Assembly: GCA_015657535.1 (NCBI GenBank)
Contig: JADHZB010000420.1
Span: 1 to 37,822, forward strand
DNA: 37,822 nucleotides
Source: Nephromyces sp. MM_2019
Taxonomy: Eukaryota; Apicomplexa; Aconoidasida; Nephromycida
Reading direction: 5' to 3'
Shown here: one piece after another, positions 24,954 through 34,123 of the stretch
Layout: every line of letters starts with the position of its first letter
Position numbering within the stretch: position 1 is the stretch's first letter
The notes under the pieces: model-generated
What the model was told of the DNA's origin: nothing
Databases searched by the model: none
The model's input: the letters and a program-made list of their open reading frames with translations, nothing else
Position numbers and translations under genes: made by a program

Positions 24954-25100
24954 TGTAGTATATACTACATAACAAACTTTTCTATCGAAACATAAATTAT
25001 TGATCTAATGGTATATATAGGATTATACCATCTATTAAAAAGTTATTTTTAACAATAATTAGTAAAATGTTAGTTCTTGTATATAAAAAGGCTATACAAG
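24954..25100. repeat. Cluster of three inverted repeats
   Basis: Three stems occur within 150 bp: a perfect 16-bp palindrome TGTAGTATATACTACA (24,954-24,969); ATGGTATA (25,008-25,015) with TATACCAT (25,024-25,031); and CTTGTATA (25,076-25,083) with TATACAAG (25,093-25,100). They lie 235-380 bp beyond the stop of copy 5 on its strand, so they could form hairpins in its 3' UTR or in downstream DNA. Short A/T palindromes are common in such sequence; the clustering is the notable part. Confidence 0.45.
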
Positions 25101-25334
25101 TACTTTAAAAAGAAAAAAGTAAAATTGATTGTACCTGGTAAAAAGTAGTACAGATTTTTAAATAAATAAATAAAATTACATAAAAAATTCGACTCAACTT
25201 CGTATAAAAAAAGTTAGTTATTGTACAACAGAATTTAACAAAATATCAACAAAAATATAAAAAATATTAATTTAAACTTACCTTTTATAGTAAGTTATAA
25301 TCATAAATAATACAAAAAAATAAACTTTCAAATT

Positions 25335-26942
25335 TCATGCTTCAACTTGCTTAATAGGTGGTAATGTTGCATTGTAATTGTAATATTTGTATTTTTGGAA
25401 TGTTGGATCGGCAAAATTTTCATTTACATAACAATCAGGGATTAATAAAAAAGTAAATGGAATACTGCACAATGGTAAAATACAATGCCCTGCGAAAACC
25501 ACCCAAGCAAGATTATCAATATTACATGGACCACCTTGTATTAGGTTTACTCCAGCCATATCTATCGCAAAATTACCAACAAATGATCCAACAGCTGTCC
25601 CATAATTAGCATAGCTTGCGGCAATGGCAAACATCATAGTTTCTACTGTTCTAGGGCACACTTTAGCGCAAATTAGACAAATTGGCATAAAATCTAATTG
25701 ATATGCTATATTGTATAAAATAGCTGACCCAAACATATACATACCTCTATCAGATATACCTATAGCAATGTTCCATCGATTAATTATGACAATATCAAAT
25801 ATTGATCCTATTACGCGAATAATTGTGGAGCTCCAAAATATAGGTCTGAACTTATATTGACACAAAACTGCCTGAAATAACCACAATCCGATAAAATTCG
25901 CAGCTATACCTACAAAACCAACAAATGTTTTGTAATAAACAAATGGAAAATTAGGTCCATCATCTATGCAATCTTTGTCTAAGGTGTAAAAATATTCCAA
26001 ATGACTATCTAGATTAATATATGAAAATTGTGCAAGGTAGACATAGTACAAAGTTTTGCAAATTCTCCTAGGGATTGTGAACCAAGCTATACCACCCAAA
26101 ATAATTCCACCTGAAAGATTATAGATAAAATTGAGTGTTGAACTAGCAAATATATTGACTATAACAGTCCCTGTACCTGCTAAACCCATCATAATTGCCA
26201 TAAATGTCATGCGTTTTTGTCTATTGTACTTGTCAAAATCAAAACGATTATTGCGACTTGGATCCGCTTTATCGTTTATCATGCAACCATACCATAAAAA
26301 TATTATACTATTAGCTGCAAAGGGTAAATAAATAAAAAATTGATATCTAATAGGTATATTCGCATCACTCATATATCCTACTGTTGCAGAAGGTAGAATT
26401 GTTCCTATCGTAACACAAAAATAGGTGAATGAAATAACATTTCCTTTATTGTTTGGGTTATTCTTCATCAAATCTACATACTTTCCTTCCATTAATAGAT
26501 CAGTAAATGAAGTTTGTAGATTGAGGAATAAATAAAAAAAAGTAGGAATAGCAATATTTATGGTGCTTTTACTCATGGGCCACAAGGCTAATGATAAACA
26601 TGAAAGCGTTCCTAATATTGTATAAATATACATATAAGAAGTTTTTTCGTATCCAAATATTGGTAAAAGATCTGAGAGTATTCCACCAAAACTTTTTATG
26701 CTCCATGGTATTCTTGCTGTTGTTGAAGCAGCACCATAATCAAGATTCGACCAACCACCTTCTGCCCAATAAGCCGTTTGGACACTAGAAATGAATGTAT
26801 TCAAGGAACCCTTGATTGCCAAGTAATTACTTATACATAATAAAGTGAATTTTAAACCAAAATCATCAACCATACCATTTATATACTTAGGTATGTTAGC
26901 CGGGTTGATAGCATTTTTAAAGATAGAAGCATGTCTCCCCAT
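25335..26942 (-). CDS. BT1/folate-biopterin transporter-like membrane protein, copy 5
   Basis: A 535-residue single-exon protein starting MGRHASI (context AAAATGG) and ending IKQVEA-TGA. Landmarks: DDFGLKFTLL, PWSIKSFGGILSDLLP, IFGYEKTSYMYIY, EGKYVDLMKNNPNNKGN, CMINDKADPSRNNRFDF, LDSHLEYFYT, YYKTFVGF, FWSSTIIR, GSIFDIVIINRWN, QLDFMPICLICAKVCP, RTVETMMF, GGPC and LIPDCYVNENFADP. After the central loop it reads QKRM where the other copies have QRHM or QRHI. It is closest to copy 3. About 12 hydrophobic segments fit a major facilitator fold. The N-terminal charged start and lack of a cleavable signal peptide fit a polytopic plasma- or organelle-membrane protein. Substrate unknown. Confidence 0.9.
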   Translation of the reverse strand: MGRHASIFKNAINPANIPKYINGMVDDFGLKFTLLCISNYLAIKGSLNTFISSVQTAYWAEGGWSNLDYGAASTTARIPWSIKSFGGILSDLLPIFGYEKTSYMYIYTILGTLSCLSLALWPMSKSTINIAIPTFFYLFLNLQTSFTDLLMEGKYVDLMKNNPNNKGNVISFTYFCVTIGTILPSATVGYMSDANIPIRYQFFIYLPFAANSIIFLWYGCMINDKADPSRNNRFDFDKYNRQKRMTFMAIMMGLAGTGTVIVNIFASSTLNFIYNLSGGIILGGIAWFTIPRRICKTLYYVYLAQFSYINLDSHLEYFYTLDKDCIDDGPNFPFVYYKTFVGFVGIAANFIGLWLFQAVLCQYKFRPIFWSSTIIRVIGSIFDIVIINRWNIAIGISDRGMYMFGSAILYNIAYQLDFMPICLICAKVCPRTVETMMFAIAASYANYGTAVGSFVGNFAIDMAGVNLIQGGPCNIDNLAWVVFAGHCILPLCSIPFTFLLIPDCYVNENFADPTFQKYKYYNYNATLPPIKQVEA

Positions 26943-28392
26943 TTTTAAATAATTATTTTGAACTTCTTTTAGTATGTAAATAGTAAAATATTATGTTAAA
27001 GAGTTATTTAAAACAATTGAAAAGGTAATTGTAATTCAATTTGTATATGAACACGATAGCTATATTTATATTAATAATTTGATGATGGAGTTGAATATTG
27101 TTGAAAGTTCATGAAGATTTATATTTAGTATTATTGGTTAATTTAGCAAAACCATTTTCTTGTTGAGAAATATTTTAATCATTAATTATTTGCATTTAAA
27201 AACTTAAAAAATTTTTTTTATAATTAAAAAAGGGGAGAATTTTTGTAAAATAAGTAAATCAGTTATCGCATTTGAAATTTCATCATACATTACAACTATG
27301 TTAAGATTTTCCTAATTTTGAATATCATCTAACTAGAAACTCGATACAATAAAAGCGCACCTATTAATTATTAAAGGCACTTTTTTCATACAAAGAAATA
27401 GGTGTATGGAGATAAACTTAGTTGGTGCACTAACTATTTATAAATTTATCACAAAGTAAAGATTCTTTTATTTTGAGCTATTTGCAGACAAAAAAAAACC
27501 ATATTGAGAGATATGTGTTCAAAGAAAAACAAGCAATATTGAGAGGGACGTATTTAACGAGTAACACAATGTTCCACCGAACAAATTTTTATTCTGTAGC
27601 AGCGTTTTAAGGTAATATAACATACTTTTCATTATCGATGTTGCTTGAAAACTGTCTTCAATACTTCCATATGTCTTACTGATTTCAAAATAAATATCAA
27701 TTCACTTAACCTTTGAATCCTTACCTAAAATACACAGCTTTTGTATCTAACAATACCACTCCTTAACAACTTAGTCAATCTTTTAACACTAGCAACATTA
27801 TTTATTCCTCACACGAAATTTTTAAACAAATGAATTCTACTAATATATTTATAGAAGCTCATGCAATATGATGTTGGTAAAAGGCTTAGGAATCTTGAGG
27901 AAAATTTTATTATGAATTAATTGATTCCTTAGTTTATAAGGATATTTGATAATTATTAATTTAACTCCCTTTATAATAAACAAAATCTACTTTGATCTAT
28001 GAATAGCGTTTTCCTTATATATAAATTATCAAGCCGTAATCAGTATTTTTGAATAGTAACAACAGCATACATCAATAATTTATAAGTTTAATAATAATGG
28101 AAACATTAATCCTAATATACCAACTACTAGATCAAGGATTCCCTCTCTCCAAAGAGACTCTTATTTTAAGGCTAAGCAATTATTCTTAACATATACATTG
28201 TCGATTGAATAATGAATTCTTATTACAATTTTTTATGGTTCTGAACTTTAATAGTAGGAGTAATTAGGCAGGGAAGAACATGAAGATGAAAATGAACATC
28301 TACATGTACTGATAACTCTTACCAACAAAAAAAACAAAAAATAATACATATTTTGATGTTTCTGAGTTTCATCCAAATATAAATTTAGCTAG

Positions 28393-28590
28393 ATGTCTTA
28401 TCTATTTAAGCAATATGTTTGTATGGGTGGCAACTATACAAAACACAGCAGCTGCTACTTAAATGATAACATTTATTCAAGCATTAGACTAAACCAGAGA
28501 GAAATATTGGGAAAGTTAATCAACGGTAAAAGCACTCTAGTACAGGCTTTGGAGTATAATCAATCCTGGGATGGTTCTGGATTACGGTAA
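28393..28590 (+). pseudogene. Short open frame with a P-loop-like motif, possible ATPase relic
   Basis: A 65-codon plus-strand frame contains GKLINGKSTLVQAL (about residues 40-53), which fits the Walker A pattern GxxxxGK[ST] and resembles the context of ABC-type ATPases (hydrophobic residues before it and L..AL after). There is no Walker B, signature or switch motif in the following sequence, and the frame is closed by TAA with further stops downstream. If real, it is a small remnant. A chance match to an 8-residue pattern is quite possible. Confidence 0.2.
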
Positions 28591-28995
28591 ACTTGAGATA
28601 AATCTAGAATTATTCGAGCAGTATCAACATATGAGATAATAAAACTATCAACATCAGATCTACAACTAATATCTAGTAGCTCTTTAGCGTTGGAGTTTAA
28701 GCGTCACTGAACGAGTATGAACAATAGGTTTCAGAGGTAGTGCAATATATTGTTTTAGTGAGCCAAGATTTGGAAAAATAACTTGTTTGAACAAGCACTA
28801 ACATGCTGTTGTTAAGCTTTTATACTTAGTCAATGATCTTAAAAATTGCTATTGCCTTAATGAGAAGCTTCATCGAATAATTGTTTCCGAAGAATTTACC
28901 GATATATGAAATGTCACAACACTTACAAGAATAATTGATGTTTAAGCCTAATAAATGTTAAGTATGGTCAAGTAAGAGTTACAATAACGATTGGT

Positions 28996-29137
28996 GAGAT
29001 GATTATATCAAATATACATCCAAAATATATTGGAAAAGATATTCCAGGGATTAATAGAAGTAATAGGTATAATTGTTATATACAATATCCACCCTAAAGA
29101 TATAGTTAAAGATACACCAGAGACTATAATATAAACT
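28996..29137 (+). repeat. Degenerate duplicated peptide-coding segment
   Basis: Two neighbouring stretches, about 28,996-29,053 and 29,066-29,136, translate in different phases to related peptides: EMIISNIHPKYIGKDIPGI and then, shifted in frame, VIYNIHPKDIVKDTPETII. The shared order I-H-P-K-x-I-x-K-D-x-P shows a duplication of about 75 bp with drift and a frame change. It sits in a frame open for about 55 codons before TAA near 29,096. It looks like decayed repeat-containing coding sequence of unknown origin. Confidence 0.35.
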
Positions 29138-29739
29138 TTGGTGCCTATAACTTGCGGAATGAAACTCATTAATTGAAATTCAACTTTTCCAATGAATAAA
29201 TCTCAATTCCGACTTCTCCGGCAGTAAATAATTTATAAATAAGAGAAAAAAGACATCAATCAAATAATTCATTTATGGAATTTAATGCGTCATAATAATC
29301 ATTGATAAAATAAAGGTATTTTTATGAGTTCTTTTGTTGGTTAAGATAAAAAAATTACATTCAAGAGTAGTACTATGATTTGAATATACAAGTTAAATTT
29401 CAAATCTTAATTGATCTTCACAATAATTTACATAAAAAAAAAGAAACTACTAAAGATAGGATATATATTATTTATATAACGATTAATAACAAAAAAGACT
29501 ATATACATTATTATCTTGTTTTAAAAAAATTGATTTAAGATAAATTTAAAAAGCATTTCGTAAAAAAAAATTAAAAAATTGGGTATAAAATAGACTAAAA
29601 AAAATGTCTAAACAAAACAAAAAATTGAAAAAATATTTATTGAAACAATGCAAAAATAAATATTAATTATATAAATAAAAAAAAAAATTGAAGACGTTAG
29701 ACGTTTATAAACAAGTGGTGATTTACAAAATTTTTATAA

Positions 29740-31347
29740 TTAGATAGATACCTTCTCCTTATTTGAATCAGGTATTTCATCTTTATAGTGGTAATGTTTG
29801 TATGCTTTAAATACTGGATCAGCAAATTTTTCATTGACATATTTGTCAGGTAGTAAAAGAAATGTGAGTGGTATGCAAATTAAGGGCATAATGCAATGTC
29901 CTATAAATACAACAACGGCTAGATTATCAATATTACAGGGTCCACCATCAACTAGATTTACTTCAAGTATATCTACCACAAAATTTCCAATGAACCCACC
30001 AACAGCTTGGCCATAATTAGCATAGCCAGCCATCAATGAAAACATAATAGTTTCAACTGATCTTGGACATACTTTAGCCGTCATTAGGTTAATAGGCATG
30101 TAGTCCAATTGATAAGCGATATGATATATAATGGCAGATCCAAGCATATACATAAATTTGTCAGGAATACCTACTTGTAAATTCCAACGTTTAATAATAA
30201 TTATATCGAAAATTGAACCTAAACAACGAATAATCGTGGAAGTCCAGAACATAGGCCTGTATTTATATTGGCATAAAATAGCCTGAAATAACCATATACC
30301 TATCATATTTGCAACAATAGAGGCAAAACCTACCCAAGTTTTATAGTATGTCATACTAAAGTGGGGTCCATTTTCTACACAATCTAATGTGTAAAAAAAT
30401 TCCAAGTGACTATCCAAGTTAACGTAGCTGGACATGGCAATGAATACATAAATCAAAATCTTTGAAATCAGAGAGGGAAGTGTTAGGCTTATTATCACGC
30501 CCATTAGGAAAGCTGCAATAATGTTGTAGTAAAAATTTGCGGTAGTACTACCCAAAACATTTATAACAACTGTCCCAGTGCCTGCTATTCCCATCATAAA
30601 TGTTGCAAAGCACATGTGACGCTGCTTACTTAACTTTGCAAAATCGAAACGATTATTACGGCTCGGATGTGCTTTATCATCTACCATACAGCCATACCAC
30701 AAAAAAATCAACGAGTTTGCTGCAAATGGTAAATAAACAAAAAATTGAACCCTGATTGGTAAGGCAGAGTCGCTCATTAAGCCTACTGTGGCAGCCGGAG
30801 GTATTGTTCCCAATGTAATACAGAAATAGGTAAAGGATATTACATTTCCTTTATTATTTGGGTTATTTTTCATTAAATCTACATATTTCCCCTCGACCAT
30901 TAAATCAGTAAATGCGGTTTGAAAATTGAGGAATAAATAGAATAGTGTAGGTATAGCAATGTTTGTTGTTTCTTTGTGCATAGTGATACTTCCTAATATA
31001 ATACATGAGAGTGAACCAAGTAATGTATAAATATACATATAACTAGTTTTTTCATATCCAAAGATAGGAACTAGGTCCGTTAAGAGTCCTCCGAATCCCT
31101 TAACACTCCATGGGATCCTTGCAGTTAATGATGCAGCTCCATATTCTATGCTAGTCCAACCACCTTCTGTCCAATAAGCTGTTTGTACAGTTATAATAAA
31201 ATAATTGAGTGTTCCTTTTACAGCAAAATAATTGCTTATACACATTAGTGTAAATTTCATACCGAAATCATCAACCATACCCCTAATATATCGTTGTATA
31301 TTCATTGGATTTAGTGCATTTTTGATTACATCTTTATGCTTACCCAT
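29740..31347 (-). CDS. BT1/folate-biopterin transporter-like membrane protein, copy 6
   Basis: A 535-residue single-exon protein starting MGKHKDV (context AAAATGG) and ending KEKVSI-TAA. Landmarks: DDFGMKFTLM, PWSVKGFGGLLTDLVP, IFGYEKTSYMYIY, EGKYVDLMKNNPNNKGN, CMVDDKAHPSRNNRFDF with KLSKQRH, LDSHLEFFYT, YYKTWVGF, FWTSTIIR, GSIFDIIIIKRWN, QLDYMPINLMTAKVCP, RSVETIMF and GGPC. It is the sister of copy 4, with blocks of nearly identical DNA confined to the coding region (around 30,638-30,747, 30,850-31,060 and 31,108-31,178). It differs at CAKVCP (TAKVCP here) and in the segment about residues 270-320. Outermost member of the array, facing the microsatellite-rich region. Likely a 12-helix solute transporter; substrate not inferable. 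Confidence 0.9.
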   Translation of the reverse strand: MGKHKDVIKNALNPMNIQRYIRGMVDDFGMKFTLMCISNYFAVKGTLNYFIITVQTAYWTEGGWTSIEYGAASLTARIPWSVKGFGGLLTDLVPIFGYEKTSYMYIYTLLGSLSCIILGSITMHKETTNIAIPTLFYLFLNFQTAFTDLMVEGKYVDLMKNNPNNKGNVISFTYFCITLGTIPPAATVGLMSDSALPIRVQFFVYLPFAANSLIFLWYGCMVDDKAHPSRNNRFDFAKLSKQRHMCFATFMMGIAGTGTVVINVLGSTTANFYYNIIAAFLMGVIISLTLPSLISKILIYVFIAMSSYVNLDSHLEFFYTLDCVENGPHFSMTYYKTWVGFASIVANMIGIWLFQAILCQYKYRPMFWTSTIIRCLGSIFDIIIIKRWNLQVGIPDKFMYMLGSAIIYHIAYQLDYMPINLMTAKVCPRSVETIMFSLMAGYANYGQAVGGFIGNFVVDILEVNLVDGGPCNIDNLAVVVFIGHCIMPLICIPLTFLLLPDKYVNEKFADPVFKAYKHYHYKDEIPDSNKEKVSI

Positions 31348-34123
31348 TTTCTATTTATTTCTTGATTCCTCGAAGTTTAAGTAGCCTTGATTAATTTATT
31401 TTAAATGCAGATAGATAATTACTGATGAATATTATTATTTCAGAATTCTTGATGAAATATATGTATCTATATATAATAGTGAAAACTATTCTGATAGATG
31501 GGGTTAATAGTAAAGGAGGAAAAATTGTTGTGATAAATGTTGCCTTGTAGAAAATAACATTAAAAGTTTTAATCTAACTTCGGTATGGTTTGGTATTATT
31601 TTACTATTTAATTCAGTACTATATTTAAGAGTAAAATATACAAAGCTCAAGAAAATTGCATAAAAAATACTTTCTGGGAAAAATATTTAACTTGATTCTG
31701 TGTGTATATTTGCTTATTAGTTAAGATATATATTTAAAACACAGTTTAAGTCAAGGAAGATAGTTGGTATGTATTTCCAGGTTTTGTAAATAAGTGCATT
31801 TTGGAGTATATTGGAATAGAGTAAGATTAGATGAAATCTGCTTAAATTCTAAGGTTTTAATTGAATTTAGCTTGATATAAAATTTTGAAAGAAAGGTAAT
31901 ATTGAGTCGGTTTCACTGTTAATTGAAATTTGTAGCTAGTCTAAGATGATGCTTTAAACGTAGAAAAGATATTATAAATTATAGCGCACACTCAAAAGCG
32001 TTGTGAGATATATACACAAAAAGTCTCATACACACACATAAATGCTTTATAATATCCAAAAAATGCTTTGGCAATTCTAATACATATATAAACGCTAGGC
32101 CAAAAAGTTATATAAAAAGAGCTAATACACATTTTGAAGCTTAGAGTTTAGTGCATCAAATCAAATAAAAATTTTTAAGCATGATTGGTACACTGACAAG
32201 CACCTATGTGGATTTCTTTTTTATATTACGTGTGTATGTTTGTGTGTGCGATTTTTGTGAGAATTATGTTTTGTGTGTATGTTTATATAAGGATGGGTAA
32301 AAGTTTATACAATATTATTTGTGTGTTTATATAAGGCAATGTTGTGTGTTTGTTTAGTTTGTGTGTGTTTATGTAAGGTTTGTGTTAGTTTATAAAAGGT
32401 TCTGCGTGGGATTATCTAAAGTTATGTGTATGCGCATCTAAAGATGTATTGTGTTAGTTGTGTATGTGCCTGTATGAAGATGTGGGTGTATCTCGGGAAT
32501 TTATGTGAGTAATGTGTGGATTGCAATTGTGTGTGTTAGTTTATATTAGAATTTGTTTATAAATATGATTAAGTATATATATATTTATATACAAGAATGA
32601 TTGTGTGTATATAAAACCTGTACGTTTTAAAAATGATTTTTATGCTTTGTGTACATATATACATATGCAAAGTTGAACACATGAGCATTTAACATATTGG
32701 CCTGTGTACGATCTTAACACAATATATATATATACATACATCAAAAATGTGTTAGATTTATATGTGTGGGGATTTAGATAGATTTTTGTTTCATTTCACG
32801 GGATCCGTAAAAGGTGTGAATAATTAGTATGAATTGAGTATGTATTGCTAATTTATTTTAAAATCCTATCATGTGAGGGTGTGAATGTTTCACTGTAAGC
32901 AATCTCTTAATTTTTAGACTTATCAAGCTACCCATATTATATATAATTAATTTCACGTTTATATACATAGCACGTATTTTCTTATGCGTATGTTTTTCAT
33001 ATATATATATATTTAAATTTACTTCTGATTGTGTGCTTATTTATCTCTATAAATCTGTAACGATGTGTAGGTTGTGTGAATGTGTTTATGTTTACATGTG
33101 TGCCTTATTAATTTATGTACTCAATAAACAATTAGTTATTTACGTATACTAGATTAAAATGGGTTATTTGAATATATTTTCCAATAGCATATATAATATA
33201 CATGCTGTTATATATATCTGTATGAACATTTTGATTAAAAATCTATATAACATAAATCGAGTACAATTCACATCTTTGCTTGAAATTATTGGAGATTCAT
33301 TGAGTTATGATTATCTTTGATTAGAATATATGGTTTGATAATTAAAAATATATGATTTTCACACAAGTGTGTAAAATTAAGAATCTCACTTCAATTTTAT
33401 GATAAAATTATTTGTAATATGTAGTTTATAATCAATAAACTTACTTTTTTTTTCACCATATTTCACACCCGCGCTCACATACATTTAGCTACACCCAGTA
33501 TATATATATACAAACACAGACACAGACACAGACACAGACACTCACACTCATATATATATATATATATATATACAAACTAACATAAAACTACACACACACA
33601 TTCAAGCACATTTACACTCACCCACCAACATACACTTAAACTCTTAAACACCTAAACATCTATACTCATTTTACACATACACACGCACACTTAGACACAC
33701 AACTACACTTGCTTAAACACACAATCCCACATTCACTCAAACACATATATATACTCACTCAGTCATAACTACGAAGGCTTACCCCTATACCAACTTTTAT
33801 ATAGAAGCTTAGTGTGAAACACAAACGCCTACTTTCACCCATACAACACTACGCCACACACTTTACACAACTCTACCACTCAACACACTACTTCTCAACC
33901 ACTATCACTACACACTCTATCACCGCTACACACACTTCCAACACTACCCACACAAGACTACACATCTTTCCCCTACACCCAACTCACTACCACCACTAGA
34001 CACACTCCCCGCACAATATCTGCCACACACTAACACACACGCATCCTTATTGTTTGTGAGGCATTTGCATCCCACCCTCCTATATTATTTTAATTTGGAT
34101 GAAATTTTTCAAAAATAAAAAAA
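31348..34123 (+). other. TG-rich then CA-rich spacer, possible 5' intron of the spliced gene
   Basis: 31,348-31,980 is ordinary A/T spacer. From about 32,220 to 33,110 the plus strand is rich in TGTG words mixed with TATA; from about 33,466 to 34,045 it is rich in CACA words. This TG-then-CA order repeats that of introns 1 and 2 downstream, and 34,046-34,123 is again plain sequence, as occurs before the exon at 35,505. The block may therefore be a 5' UTR intron or an intron with an upstream exon I could not find. A possible acceptor is TTTACAAG ending at 34,176. The open frame at 33,814-33,999 is only a translation of CA repeats. Confidence 0.4.
33514..33540. repeat. (CAGACA)n microsatellite followed by (TA)n
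   Basis: About four and a half copies of the hexamer ACAGAC, followed at 33,550-33,572 by an uninterrupted (TA)n run. Part of the CA-rich block before the spliced gene. Confidence 0.85.

Larger units (their letters stand above)
21888..25334. other. A/T-rich spacer with a G+C-rich island and a hairpin cluster
   Basis: No gene supported. Two features stand out and are listed separately: a compact G+C-rich island at 22,629-22,733 and a run of inverted repeats at 24,954-25,100. The remainder is ordinary A/T-rich sequence. Confidence 0.5.
26943..29739. other. Spacer with possible gene relics
   Basis: A/T-rich spacer. The stretch about 28,360-29,150 is less simple and carries the short P-loop-like frame and the small peptide-level repeat listed separately. 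29,420-29,735 is dominated by poly-A and TATA runs. No intact gene was recognised. Confidence 0.45.

Noticed and set aside
33814..33999. 61-codon Thr/His-rich frame
   Set aside because: A translation of CA-rich microsatellite; low complexity, no motif.
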